Positions 53,248 to 61,271 of a DNA stretch of 64,000 nucleotides are shown here, in pieces. The stretch is from Pseudomonas sp. Au-Pse12. GTDB taxonomy: Bacteria; Pseudomonadota; Gammaproteobacteria; Pseudomonadales; Pseudomonadaceae. Position numbers and translations under genes: made by a program. The stretch is from assembly GCF_021341665.1 (NCBI RefSeq), contig NZ_JAJTTH010000001.1:186001-250000 (forward strand), given 5' to 3'. The notes beneath the pieces are model-generated. The model did no database searches. It saw nothing but the letters and a program-made list of their open reading frames with translations, and was not told the origin of the DNA. Position 1 is the first letter of the stretch. Every line of letters starts with the position of its first letter.

Positions 53248-54441
53248 CTATCGGCCGTCATAACTCGGGAGTTCGATGGCGTCAGCTTTTGGCGAGAGGA
53301 TCTTTCCGAATAAGCTCTTGAGCCCCGGCGCGCAGGCCATCCGCAACACCCAGTGGCCGAGGGCGATGCCCAGCCGTGAGTGGGGTGAGGCCAGCCTGGG
53401 CGCGAACGTGGGGATGCTTTGCGCCTGAGCGATGTAAGGGCGCATCCGCTTCTCGTAGGCGGCGAACGCCTGGGCATGATCGGCCTGGCGGCTCAGTTCG
53501 CCGGCCAGCACATAAGCCCCGCACAGCCCCAGGCTGGTGCCCATGCCACTGATGGGCGATGCACAATAGGCGGCGTCACCCACCAGCGCGATGCGTCCCT
53601 TGGACCAACGGGGCATCTTGACCTGACCCACCGCGTCCAGATAGAGGTCGGTTGTGCTTTCCAGCGCAGCGAGCACGCGGGGCGTTTCCCATCCAGCGTC
53701 GGCAAATATGTGCTTGAGCAACGATATTTGCTGGTCCTGTGTGAGTTTTTCGTAGCCGCTCGGTGTTTGCTGAAAAGACAAGAAAGCACGCGTGGTGCCC
53801 AGGTTGTCCGGGCGTAGACAGACACAGCGACCGCCGGGAATGTTGTGCCAACGCATGATCTGGCCATCGCTTGGCTGTCGAGGCACGGTGAAGTAGGCGG
53901 TGTAGAGGTCGAGAGGGCGGCGCTGGACTTCGTTGCCAAATACCTGATTGCGTGTCGTTGAGCCTATCCCTTCGGCGACGATCACCAGGTCGTAGACCTG
54001 TGCTTCTCCCTGCTCGAAACGCACATGCACCTGATCGCCTTGGTCGTCCAGGGTTTCAATGCTGTCGCCGAATCGGTACCTGACCCGATCCTGGCTGTGC
54101 TGGATCAATAGCTTGGCAAGTTCGCCACGCAGGATTTCCAGTTCAGCTATGGGCCCGTCACCGTTGAACGCATTTACACCAATGAACGCTTTGGTGCGGT
54201 TGTCTTTATCGACAAAGGCGATGCCCTGTTCGTGGGTCGTGTTCGCCCGGATCTGTTCTTCCAACCCCATGCGCTGGACGACGACGCGGCCGGCGCCACG
54301 AACATCGATTGTCTGTCCTCCATCGCGAAACGCCGAAGCCCTTTCGACCACGGTGACTTCCATGCCATACCGGGACAGCCAATAAGCCAGCGCCGGCCCG
54401 GCGATGCTTGCTCCACTTACAAGAATCCTTTGTGGTTTCAT
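53248..54441 (-). CDS. FAD-dependent monooxygenase (TetX/PHBH-like)
   Basis: A 397-residue group A flavoprotein hydroxylase: ILVSGASIAGPALAYWLSRYGMEVTVVERA (dinucleotide site), the DLVIVAEGIGSTTR motif, and GRIALVGDAAYCASPISGMGTSLGLCGAYVLAGEL (second FAD motif). The substrate may be a drug or an aromatic. It is co-transcribed with a MarR gene (ATG 54441 overlaps its TGA), a layout typical of inducible detoxification. Modelled on TetX-type enzymes, antibiotic inactivation is possible but unproven. Confidence 0.88.
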   Translation of the reverse strand: MKPQRILVSGASIAGPALAYWLSRYGMEVTVVERASAFRDGGQTIDVRGAGRVVVQRMGLEEQIRANTTHEQGIAFVDKDNRTKAFIGVNAFNGDGPIAELEILRGELAKLLIQHSQDRVRYRFGDSIETLDDQGDQVHVRFEQGEAQVYDLVIVAEGIGSTTRNQVFGNEVQRRPLDLYTAYFTVPRQPSDGQIMRWHNIPGGRCVCLRPDNLGTTRAFLSFQQTPSGYEKLTQDQQISLLKHIFADAGWETPRVLAALESTTDLYLDAVGQVKMPRWSKGRIALVGDAAYCASPISGMGTSLGLCGAYVLAGELSRQADHAQAFAAYEKRMRPYIAQAQSIPTFAPRLASPHSRLGIALGHWVLRMACAPGLKSLFGKILSPKADAIELPSYDGR

Positions 54442-54959
54442 CACGCGTCCTGATTTTCAAGCATGGGGTCGGTGCTGCCTGGCAAGGTGCTGCGGTAGAC
54501 CTCGATCACCTGCCCGAGAAATGCCTCGACCACCGCGCGATCCTGTCCGTCGAGTGCACCTAGCACAGTGCCCAGGCCATTGAGCATTGGCGCGATATGC
54601 CGATAAGCCTCCGCCGCCGAAGCGGGTACAGGGCATACCAGTACCCGGCGCTTGTCATTGAGCTGGCGCTGACGAACCACATGCCCGGCGCGTTCCAGCC
54701 GATCGATGACCTGGGTAATGCCCGCGGTAGTCACTGAAAGACGCGCTGCGAGCTCGGTCGGCGGCAGTGGCCCATCAGTGATCAGGTGTTCCAGTGCGGC
54801 CATGTCCGTCTGGTTGATGCCCAGGGCCGCGCTCAGATTGCTGGCAGCTTTACGCGTCAGGATGGCAATTTGTTGCAACTGCTGGCCGACGGCATCACTG
54901 GCAATCTGCAGGCGGCGTGGATCCTCGGCTGGATCGGAGGGGAGCGATGGCGATTTCAT
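54441..54959 (-). CDS. MarR-family regulator
   Basis: A 172-residue winged-helix repressor: AALGINQTDMAALEHLITDGPLPPTELAARLSVTTAGITQVIDRLERAGHVVRQRQLNDKRRVLVCPV. It precedes and overlaps the FAD-monooxygenase gene. A perfect inverted repeat at 55018-55036 is the likely operator. ATG 55016 would give a longer protein whose start lies at the operator edge; 54959 was chosen because homology starts after it, but both are possible. Confidence 0.85.
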   Translation of the reverse strand: MKSPSLPSDPAEDPRRLQIASDAVGQQLQQIAILTRKAASNLSAALGINQTDMAALEHLITDGPLPPTELAARLSVTTAGITQVIDRLERAGHVVRQRQLNDKRRVLVCPVPASAAEAYRHIAPMLNGLGTVLGALDGQDRAVVEAFLGQVIEVYRSTLPGSTDPMLENQDA

Positions 54960-55017
54960 GCGTAGGGCCTGTCCAGGATTCAAGGCTGATCGTGATGGAG
55001 GCGGTGAAACTAACATA

Positions 55018-55036
55018 TAGCTAACTTGCTTAGCTA
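55018..55036. promoter_or_regulatory. Operator-like palindrome before MarR/FMO operon
   Basis: TAGCTAA-cttgc-TTAGCTA is a perfect 7-bp inverted repeat directly upstream of the MarR gene, as expected for MarR autoregulation. Confidence 0.75.
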
Positions 55037-55253
55037 GTTTTCTGAGTGGCGGATGAAAGGCCGCAACTGCTGCCGACGGGAGTCCATGGTTTATGCGAGG
55101 AGGCGACTCGCAAATAAGGCTGCCCCCGGATCTATCAACTCGACATGCTCGACTTCAACTTCATCAGCCCATGCGGCCGTTCGGCGGTGTGATTGGCGGA
55201 ACCAGTTTGATAGCATCCGGCCATCTGTTCTCACACTGCTAGGGATGTGGCTG

Positions 55254-55916
55254 ATGCATAAGAAGAAAATTGTTGGGCTAGTGTTGGGGCTGGGGCTGTT
55301 TGGAGGTGCGTTCAGTGCTTCTGCAAGCGATAACCTCTTCAAGTCGTATGCCTATGAGTCTCCTGTTTCTGCTTACAAGAAGTTGAAGGGCTACTACGAT
55401 TGCTCTGAAGAGGTGGGTGGAACGGCGTTGTGCCTGGACGACGTTGATTTTCTTGGCCACAAGTTCACCGCCGCACTGATTTTTTCCAACTCGAAACTGA
55501 TCATGGTGTCTTTGATTTCTCCCTTCGATCAGAGCCTTTACGCGACCACCATCGGTTCTATCGGCAAGACGTTCAGCCTGTCAGCGCTTACGGACGGCAA
55601 GTCTCAACTGGACATGGTCCAGCTGGCAGCCAAGTCGTCGAGCCGTGAGGAGTTCGCTTCCAAGGTTTCGAACTATGAGTCAGCGGCCTTGAACGGCGGA
55701 AACCTGGTTTATACGTTCCTTGAGGGCGTTGATAGAAACAAGAAATTCACCAGCCTCACCAGCCTTCTAGAGGCCTCTCCTGAGAATATTCGAGTGGCAG
55801 AGGTGGTACTGGCTGGTGAGGGTGCTGAGTCGGGTCTGGTGATCCGTTTCAGTTTTCCAAAGCTTGAGGCCAAGAAAGTTGCGGCGGCAGCCAAGAAACC
55901 TGTCGAATCCTTCTAA
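55254..55916 (+). CDS. Exported protein of unknown function, moron copy 2
   Basis: A 220-residue paralogue of the protein at 46312, identical in length, with signal peptide (KKIVGLVLGLGLFGGAFSASA) and shared blocks DNLFKSYAYESP, LCLDDVDFLGHKF, FSNSKLIM and KKPVESF. Leader sequence (tttgATAGCATcCGG...CTAGGGAtgTGGCT) and downstream sequence are also related to those of copy 1. It has higher GC than copy 1, so the pair has diverged. No tail genes remain beside it except a gpD-start fragment. Confidence 0.8.
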   Translation: MHKKKIVGLVLGLGLFGGAFSASASDNLFKSYAYESPVSAYKKLKGYYDCSEEVGGTALCLDDVDFLGHKFTAALIFSNSKLIMVSLISPFDQSLYATTIGSIGKTFSLSALTDGKSQLDMVQLAAKSSSREEFASKVSNYESAALNGGNLVYTFLEGVDRNKKFTSLTSLLEASPENIRVAEVVLAGEGAESGLVIRFSFPKLEAKKVAAAAKKPVESF

Positions 55917-55978
55917 GGTCGCCCATACAAGACAAGGCCCTGCATCAGCGGGGCTTTGTCGTTTCTGGGGCATTGGGG

Positions 55979-56046
55979 CTGAGTTTCGGATTGTTGCGGG
56001 CGGCAAGAGCGCCGCAGGCAGGTACGAGGCCGAGGGTACTGGATAG
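55979..56046 (+). pseudogene. gpD start fragment behind moron copy 2
   Basis: The frame EFRIVAGGKSAAGRYEAEGTG aligns with the gpD start at 47045 (MFRIIADGKNITA) at both protein and DNA level, then stops. It shows that copy 2 was also once followed by a baseplate hub gene. Confidence 0.55.
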
Positions 56047-56144
56047 CGGAATCGAATTGGCTGTTGAACGCTTGCAATGCCCTTGAGTTGAAGTGCTGGC
56101 ATTGCTGGATGCATTGCGCTTCGGTTGTGGGCATGGAGACGGCA

Positions 56145-56339
56145 TCAATGAAGGGTCACAACCCTGCGACTTTCACCGATTCTGATCCGATCCAGCGCAC
56201 GGTTCAGTGCATCCAGGGCATTCAACAACGCTTGTGCTTCAGCCTCCCGGCCATCCCCCCAAAGCCGCTCAGCCATTTTGTTGAGGGCCTGGATGGATCG
56301 CTCGATATCAGCAGCGGTCGCGGGTTGTTTCTTTGGCAT
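56145..56339 (-). CDS. Small conserved-looking helical protein
   Basis: A 64-residue helical protein (MPKKQPATAADIERSIQALNKMAERLWGDGREAEAQALLNALDALNRALDRIR). The longer frame from 56438 has a poor N-terminus, so ATG 56339 is preferred. No family is assigned. It marks the return to core sequence after the phage remnant. Confidence 0.5.
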   Translation of the reverse strand: MPKKQPATAADIERSIQALNKMAERLWGDGREAEAQALLNALDALNRALDRIRIGESRRVVTLH

Positions 56340-56662
56340 TCGACACTTCCGTGGGGCTTGAGCATTGGCGCGAGCGCATTGTTCAGAAGAATACAGGCTC
56401 AGGGGCGGGGTGGATCTCGGCAGCTGTTCAGTGCTCATCCGCAGGCTTGTGCCGATGGCAGCAGGTGCACCTGCTGTTGCCGTTGATGGCGACGCATTAT
56501 AGGCGCCGATGGCTCTGTCTCAAACCTCTGAGCTGCTCCCCAGCGCCTTCGGCAAGCGGCTTGGATGTTTCCGTAGCCGCCATGAGCGAGCGATGAATGA
56601 TTTTTCTTGCTCGATACATATGGGTTTCCGTATATTCGATTTCCCATATGTAAGGAGCGGCC
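56340..56662. promoter_or_regulatory. Intergenic region with ars promoter
   Basis: The left 250 bases hold no supported gene. The right end holds the arsR leader with the inverted repeat TACATATGGG (56615-56624)/CCCATATGTA (56643-56652) and candidate -10 TATATTC between. Confidence 0.6.
56615..56652. promoter_or_regulatory. ArsR operator-like inverted repeat
   Basis: TACATATGGG and CCCATATGTA are 10-bp inverted arms 18 bp apart, ending 10 nt before arsR. The ArsR class binds imperfect dyads of this kind (ATA-N-TAT containing). Confidence 0.7.
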
Positions 56663-57010
56663 ATGATCACGCCTCCCGAACTCTTCAAAAGCCTGGCCGA
56701 TGAAACCCGCGCCCGCGCCACCTTGCTGATTGCCGATCAGGGTGAGCTGTGTGTCTGTGAGCTGATGTGTGCGCTCGATGACAGCCAGCCGAAAGTCAGC
56801 CGGCACCTGGCGCAATTGCGCAGCAGTGGTTTGTTGCTCGATCGCCGCCAGGGCCAGTGGGTGTACTACCGCCTCAACCCCGACCTGCCGGATTGGGTTC
56901 AGCAGGTCTTGCAAGTGACCTTCAAGGCCAACGCCGGTTGGCTCAGGGACAACGCCACCCGCCTGCACAACATGGATGGCCGCCCCGTTCGCGAAGCCGC
57001 CTGCTGCTGA
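56663..57010 (+). CDS. arsR: ArsR metalloid-sensing repressor
   Basis: A 115-residue winged-helix repressor: LFKSLADETRARATLLIADQGELCVCELMCALDDSQPKVSRHLAQLRSSGLLLDRRQGQWVYYRLNPDLP. ELCVCEL carries the As(III)-binding cysteine pair in helix alpha3. It represses its own operon (arsR, arsB remnant, arsC, arsH) and releases DNA with arsenite or antimonite. Confidence 0.94.
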   Translation: MITPPELFKSLADETRARATLLIADQGELCVCELMCALDDSQPKVSRHLAQLRSSGLLLDRRQGQWVYYRLNPDLPDWVQQVLQVTFKANAGWLRDNATRLHNMDGRPVREAACC

Positions 57011-57030
57011 GCTCGGTCGAGAGAGCATTC

Positions 57031-57111
57031 ATGTTGCTTGCGATTGCTGGTGTCGTCTTCAGCCTCATTCCACTCATTTGGCAACCCAGGGCCTTGTGCC
57101 GGAGCCTCTAA
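57031..57111 (+). pseudogene. arsB: arsB remnant (N-terminal stub)
   Basis: ATG TTG CTT GCG gives MLLAIAGVVFSLIPLIWQPRALCRSL and then a stop. This matches the extreme N-terminus of ArsB pumps (MLLA...LVIWQP+GLGIG). The remaining ~400 codons are missing and arsC follows within 30 nt, so an internal deletion removed the arsenite efflux pump. Confidence 0.75.
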
Positions 57112-57139
57112 CGTCCGCCCAAAGCGGCAGGAGCATTGC

Positions 57140-57610
57140 ATGCGAGTCCTGTTCATGTGCACGGCCAACAGTTGCCGCAGCATTCTTTCTGAAGCCATGT
57201 TCAACCACCTGGCACCCCGGGGTTTCGAGGCGCTGAGCGCTGGAAGTTTCCCCAGCGGCCAGGTGTTGCCCCGCAGCCTGCGCACCTTGCAGCAGGCCGG
57301 CATCCCGATCGACGGCCTGTACAGCAAAGGCAATGACGCCTTCAAGGACAGCCCGCCGGATATCGTCATCACCGTTTGCGACAAGGCGGCCGGCGAAAGC
57401 TGCCCGGTGTATTTCGGCGCGGCGCTGAAGGCGCATTGGGGGCTGCAGGACCCGTCCGACATGCACGGTGAAGAGGCGCTGATCGATGCGGCTTTTCGCG
57501 CCACGCTGGCGCACATAGAGCAACGCTGCAAAGCCTTCCTCGCGTTGCCCTTCAATCGTCTCAGCCGTGAAGAGCTGAAAGCCGAGCTCGATCGGATCGG
57601 CGCCCTTTAA
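57140..57610 (+). CDS. arsC: Arsenate reductase ArsC, LMW-phosphatase type
   Basis: A 156-residue enzyme of the thioredoxin/glutathione-coupled class. The P-loop is MCTANSCRSILSEA (catalytic Cys about residue 7); CDKAAGESCPVYFG carries the further redox cysteines, and DPSDMHG the general acid region. It reduces arsenate to arsenite, which then needs an exporter; arsB upstream is broken. GGAG precedes ATG 57140. Confidence 0.92.
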   Translation: MRVLFMCTANSCRSILSEAMFNHLAPRGFEALSAGSFPSGQVLPRSLRTLQQAGIPIDGLYSKGNDAFKDSPPDIVITVCDKAAGESCPVYFGAALKAHWGLQDPSDMHGEEALIDAAFRATLAHIEQRCKAFLALPFNRLSREELKAELDRIGAL

Positions 57611-57619
57611 GGAGTACTT

Positions 57620-58318
57620 ATGTCAGAGCATCTGCCTCATCTGGATTTGAATCTTTTCGACGGCGCGCCAACCGCGATACCGGGCGATCACCCGCCGCGC
57701 ATCCTGTTGCTTTACGGGTCGACCCGCGAGCGTTCCTTCAGTCGTCTGCTGGTCGAGGAGGCCGCGCGCCTGCTTGAGCACTTCGGCGCGCAAACGCGGA
57801 TCTTCAATCCGTCCGGCTTGCCGTTGCCCGACGATGCCCCGGTCGACCATCCCAAGGTGCAGGAACTGCGCGACCTGGTGCTGTGGTCGGAGGGGCAGGT
57901 CTGGTGTTCGCCAGAGCGCCACGGGGCGATGTCGGCGGTGTTCAAATCGCAGATCGATTGGGTGCCATTGGAGCTTGGCGCGGTGCGCCCGACTCAAGGA
58001 AAGACCCTTGCGGTGATGCAGGTCTGCGGTGGCTCCCAATCGTTCAACGTGGTCAATCAACTGCGCGTGCTTGGGCGCTGGATGCGCATGTTCACCATCC
58101 CCAACCAGTCCTCGGTGCCCAAGGCGTACATGGAATTCGACGAAGCCGGGCGGATGAAGTCGTCGCCGTTCTACGACCGGGTTGTCGATGTCATGGAAGA
58201 GCTGGTGAAGTTCACCGTGCTGCTGCGTGATCGTCAGGCGTTTCTGCTCGATCGCTATTCCGAACGCAAGGAAACGGCCGAGCAACTGATGGCTCGGGTA
58301 AACCAGCGGTCAATCTGA
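57620..58318 (+). CDS. arsH: ArsH NADPH-dependent FMN oxidoreductase
   Basis: A 232-residue flavodoxin-like enzyme: [26 protein letters not shown] (FMN phosphate loop), [32 protein letters not shown], and [28 protein letters not shown]. ArsH oxidises trivalent organoarsenicals. It is 9 nt after arsC (GGAGTACTT spacer). The cassette thus keeps sensing, reduction and organoarsenical detoxification but not efflux. Confidence 0.93.
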   Translation: MSEHLPHLDLNLFDGAPTAIPGDHPPRILLLYGSTRERSFSRLLVEEAARLLEHFGAQTRIFNPSGLPLPDDAPVDHPKVQELRDLVLWSEGQVWCSPERHGAMSAVFKSQIDWVPLELGAVRPTQGKTLAVMQVCGGSQSFNVVNQLRVLGRWMRMFTIPNQSSVPKAYMEFDEAGRMKSSPFYDRVVDVMEELVKFTVLLRDRQAFLLDRYSERKETAEQLMARVNQRSI

Positions 58319-58476
58319 GGCGGGGCAGAAACCCGGCCCTGGACTCGCTCATGCCAGGCTTCTGGAGGCAGCCAGTCACATCGGCGTTGGGCGAGTGGGC
58401 TGGTCATGCGGCTGACGAGCAGGGCCGCTGGAGGGGAGGGCAGCCTTGCCGTGGTGGCTATGGATGCGCTACTGGA
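58319..58476. other. Intergenic sequence
   Basis: No gene or clear structure is seen in these ~160 bases between arsH and the convergent DUF2986 gene. Confidence 0.4.
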
Positions 58477-58638
58477 TCAGTTCTCGGCAGCGATGACAGG
58501 CTCTTGAGCGGCTTCAGTCGCGAGCTTCAACCGGTCGGCCTTGCTGATGTAGGTCGACTTCTTTTTCGGTGCCAGTTTGGCGCTGGCCTTCTTGGCGTTG
58601 GCCTTTAGCAGTTGGTTTATTTTCTTGCGGCGATTCAT
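58477..58638 (-). CDS. DUF2986 small basic protein
   Basis: A 53-residue Lys-rich protein: MNRRKKINQLLKANAKKASAKLAPKKKSTYISKADRLKL is the DUF2986 pattern, widespread in gammaproteobacteria and of unknown function. ATG 58638 is preferred over an upstream in-frame start because the family begins MNRRKKIN. Confidence 0.8.
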   Translation of the reverse strand: MNRRKKINQLLKANAKKASAKLAPKKKSTYISKADRLKLATEAAQEPVIAAEN

Positions 58639-59054
58639 CGTTGTTACTCGGCGGGTAAGTTGCCGAATGATATCAGCTAAGGGGATTGGCCCGTTCACCT
58701 GTGCCGAGCACCGGTTGCACGGAATCGGCTGTCGACCCGGATCAGGCCATCACTGCTTGTCCTTGGAAGTCATCGAGCCGCGTCCGGTTTTCCGGCAATG
58801 GATAACCTGAAGAATGTGGGGATTTTCAGCGCGGGCTTTTAGCTTCGGTCCGCGGTGTTGTAGCGGGTGCTTGATCAGGGTGGCGTGACAATATGCCGCA
58901 CTGGCGCAATTGCAGGCTTTGGTCTTTGCTGTTTCGGGCCCGGCGGCGGGAGTGCTGGCTGAGCTTGCAGCGCGCCGTGCCATGGGTGTGCATCCGCCCC
59001 CTGAGACAGGGGAACGCGCGGATCGTGATCATTGTCTCGACCAAGGAGGTCAGG
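58639..59054. other. Intergenic region before secreted peptides
   Basis: About 415 bases with no gene I can support. Frames of about 70 codons occur on both strands but lack family resemblance and start signals. It ends with an AGGAGG site (59045-59049) for the first peptide. Confidence 0.4.
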
Positions 59055-59195
59055 TTGAAAAGAAAAATGCTGGCGGCTTCGTTGCTGCTGTGGATGTTCT
59101 CGCTGACAGCGCAGGCGGACTGCGCGGTGCTCGGCCCAGGGGAAGATCCGTGTGCCGGTCCGGTGCTCGGCCCTACGGTCTGCGAATGCCCTTGA
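59055..59195 (+). CDS. Small cysteine-rich secreted peptide 1
   Basis: A 46-residue precursor starting at TTG 59055, 5-8 nt after AGGAGG (a TTG start; the next ATG is at 59067). The signal peptide (MLAASLLLWMFSLTAQA) is followed by a 25-residue mature peptide DCAVLGPGEDPCAGPVLG + PTVCECP with four Cys and repeated GP turns. A tandem paralogue follows. No family is known to me. Size, cysteines and export suggest a disulfide-bonded envelope or secreted peptide. Confidence 0.65.
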   Translation: MKRKMLAASLLLWMFSLTAQADCAVLGPGEDPCAGPVLGPTVCECP

Positions 59196-59204
59196 TGACT
59201 GTCC

Positions 59205-59222
59205 GTGCCCTTGCCAGGGCAC
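59205..59222 (+). other. Hairpin between the two peptide genes
   Basis: GTGCCCT-tgcc-AGGGCAC, a 7-bp stem in the gap between the tandem peptide genes; no T-run. Confidence 0.5.
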
Positions 59223-59256
59223 AGGGACTATTGGATGACTGACCAGGAGGTCGCAC

Positions 59257-59394
59257 ATGAAGAAAGTGTTGTTGGCGGTATTGCTGCTGTGGGGGTTCTC
59301 CCTGACTGCCCAGGCCTCGTGCCCGGTGTTCGGCCCATCCAAGGATCCGTGCAGCGGTCCGGTATTCGGTCCATCGACCTGCGAATGCCCTTGA
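59257..59394 (+). CDS. Small cysteine-rich secreted peptide 2
   Basis: A 45-residue paralogue of peptide 1: MKKVLLAVLLLWGFSLTAQA signal, mature SCPVFGPSKDPCSGPVFG + PSTCECP. The four Cys, the C-V-x-G-P...DPC-x-GPV-x-GP frame and the CECP end are conserved, while the first residues and loops differ. AGGAGG precedes ATG 59257. Conservation of Cys and Gly-Pro positions between copies implies selection on the peptide. Confidence 0.7.
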   Translation: MKKVLLAVLLLWGFSLTAQASCPVFGPSKDPCSGPVFGPSTCECP

Positions 59395-59482
59395 GATAGC
59401 GGCTATGGCAGGCCCGGCTCAGATCGGGGCTGCCTGCACTGCTGGCAGATCGACCCGTGCCGAAGCGCCTCCTGCACGGGTT

Positions 59483-59956
59483 TCACAGATGGGCAATCAA
59501 GTGCTGGTGATATCCGCTTTCATCAGTCGGGGCCGGGTATCGGCTTTCATCGATCAGCGAGCGCAACTGCTGCGAGTGGCTGGACTGCCTGAAGGCGACC
59601 TGGCATTCGGCAGCGTCAAAGAACCCTCGCAGAAATGGCAGGGCCAGGGGCAGCAGCGCAGGCTCTATCTTCAACGAGAGGCTGACGATATCCAGTTGGT
59701 CGGTGGGGTCTCTGTACAGGTCGATGACCAGCAGGCTCTGACTTCCAGTGCTCGGATAGACATGCACATCACCCGCACCGACCGGGGTGTCATCGAAATA
59801 GGTGGTGTATAGCCGGGGAATGTCGAGGGCGATGCCCAGTGTGCTCAATGCTGCTGCCAGGTCGGCGTTGGGCAGGTGCTGGTCTTCGGCGCAGGTGACG
59901 AAGTCGGGCATTGAGACGCAGATGTCGAACTCATTGGCGCAGATGATGGGTGTCAC
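59483..59956 (-). CDS. Hypothetical protein, GTG start
   Basis: A 157-residue soluble protein (VTPIICANEFDICVSMPDFVTCAEDQHLPNADLAAALSTLGIALDIPRLYTTYFDDTPVGAGDVHVYPS...). GTG 59956 follows AGGAACG; the frame continues upstream to 60160 but that part looks random. No family is recognised. Convergent with the peptide genes. Confidence 0.6.
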   Translation of the reverse strand: MTPIICANEFDICVSMPDFVTCAEDQHLPNADLAAALSTLGIALDIPRLYTTYFDDTPVGAGDVHVYPSTGSQSLLVIDLYRDPTDQLDIVSLSLKIEPALLPLALPFLRGFFDAAECQVAFRQSSHSQQLRSLIDESRYPAPTDESGYHQHLIAHL

Positions 59957-60185
59957 TGGAAAGCGTTCCTGGCGGTGGCGGGCGGCTAGCCTAACACCTG
60001 GGCATGCGGTCTTTGCAAACGCCGCCAATGCGCAGCCGATCGATCGGCCGAAGCCGCTCAAGGTGTGGCGCGCATCCAGGGTTGTCCTGTAGTTTTCACC
60101 AGGGCCGGCGATAGCCTGCAGCGAAGCTGGCCAGGCGCGGACGTTGGGAGTCTTGCGCAACTCAATCCAAGGACAGTAGCCCTAG

Positions 60186-61154
60186 ATGACTCAGTTAATT
60201 GATATCAAATCCATCGTTGCAGCGGCGCAACGGATAGATGGATCGGTAACTCGCACGCCAACGGTCAACAGTTCAGTGCTTAGCGACAAGGCTCAGCGGC
60301 CGGTCTTTCTCAAGCTTGAAAACATGCAGGTCGGGGGCTCGTTCAAGGCTCGTGGCGTGCTCAACAAGTTTTCGGCGTTTGCCGAGAACCTCGGCAGCAG
60401 CCATTTCGTTGCGGTCAGCGGCGGCAACTTCGGGATCGCCATTGGCGAGGCGGCCAAGCGCTTCGGCGCCAAGGTCACGGTCATCATGCCCGAGAGCGCG
60501 CCGTCATCATCGGTCGAGCGAATTCGCGCCAGTGGCAGTTCGGTGATTATCGAAAAGGACGTGCATGGCGCATTTGCCCGGGCCAAGGCGCTTGAGGAAG
60601 AGGGCTATGTGGTGATCGACGATTGCGCCGACACGTTGATCGCCGAGGGGCATGGAACCCTGGCTCTTGAGTTCATTGCCGACTGCCCGTCCCTGACCGA
60701 CGTATTCGTCGCGGTGGGCGGCGGGGCGATGCTGGCAGGAGTGGCCACGGTGTTGAAGGCGATCAAGCCCGGGATCCGTGTCTGGGGCGTCGAGACCGCG
60801 GGTGCCAGCTCCATGCATCAGGCGTTGCAGGCAGGCAAGCCAGTGGACGTTGACATCAGTTCTGTCGTCTCGACCCTGGGCGTTCCCATCATCGATGAGC
60901 TGATGTTTGCCCACGCTCGCCACTATCTGGAAGGCATGGTTGTGGTTTCTGACCATGACGCGATCAAGGGCATGGTTTGCTTCGCCCAGGACGCCAGGCA
61001 ATGGGTCGAACTGGCTTGCGGAGCGCTGGTTCCGGCCATGCTGGCCACCGCGCCGACGCTGCCTGAGGACGCGGTCATCGGTCTGGTGGTCTGTGGCGGC
61101 AACATATCCCTTCAAGACATGACGAAGTGGGCTGCCTACGCGGGAATATCCTGA
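60186..61154 (+). CDS. Threonine/serine dehydratase-like PLP enzyme
   Basis: A 322-residue fold-type II PLP enzyme: KLENMQVGGSFKARGVLNKF (PLP Lys), SGGNFGIAIGEAAKRFGAKVTVIMPE, VAVGGGAMLAGVATVLKAI (phosphate-binding glycine loop). It lacks the C-terminal ACT regulatory domain of IlvA, so it is a catabolic-type dehydratase or a serine racemase-like enzyme. The catalytic loop reads SGGNFG where most have SxGNH. A strong hairpin follows (61162-61196). Confidence 0.85.
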   Translation: MTQLIDIKSIVAAAQRIDGSVTRTPTVNSSVLSDKAQRPVFLKLENMQVGGSFKARGVLNKFSAFAENLGSSHFVAVSGGNFGIAIGEAAKRFGAKVTVIMPESAPSSSVERIRASGSSVIIEKDVHGAFARAKALEEEGYVVIDDCADTLIAEGHGTLALEFIADCPSLTDVFVAVGGGAMLAGVATVLKAIKPGIRVWGVETAGASSMHQALQAGKPVDVDISSVVSTLGVPIIDELMFAHARHYLEGMVVVSDHDAIKGMVCFAQDARQWVELACGALVPAMLATAPTLPEDAVIGLVVCGGNISLQDMTKWAAYAGIS

Positions 61155-61161
61155 GCCTCAT

Positions 61162-61196
61162 CGGGCGGGGCGGGCTTTAGTGGCTTGCCCCGCCCG
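61162..61196. terminator. GC-rich hairpin after the PLP dehydratase
   Basis: CGGGCGGGGC (61162-61171) and GCCCCGCCCG (61187-61196) form a 10-bp stem with a 15-nt loop, between convergent genes. No T-run is seen. Confidence 0.6.
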
Positions 61197-61271
61197 CGAT
61201 GCCCGGCGCCGAAGTGATGGCCAGGCGGCCAGCCCTTGGCGCTGAGCATCAATCGGCAGGCCGGGCGGGTG

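Noticed and set aside
58893-59242. Longer upstream extensions of the first Cys-rich peptide
   Set aside because: The frame is open upstream, but the AGGAGG site, signal peptide position and the tandem paralogue fix the start near 59055.
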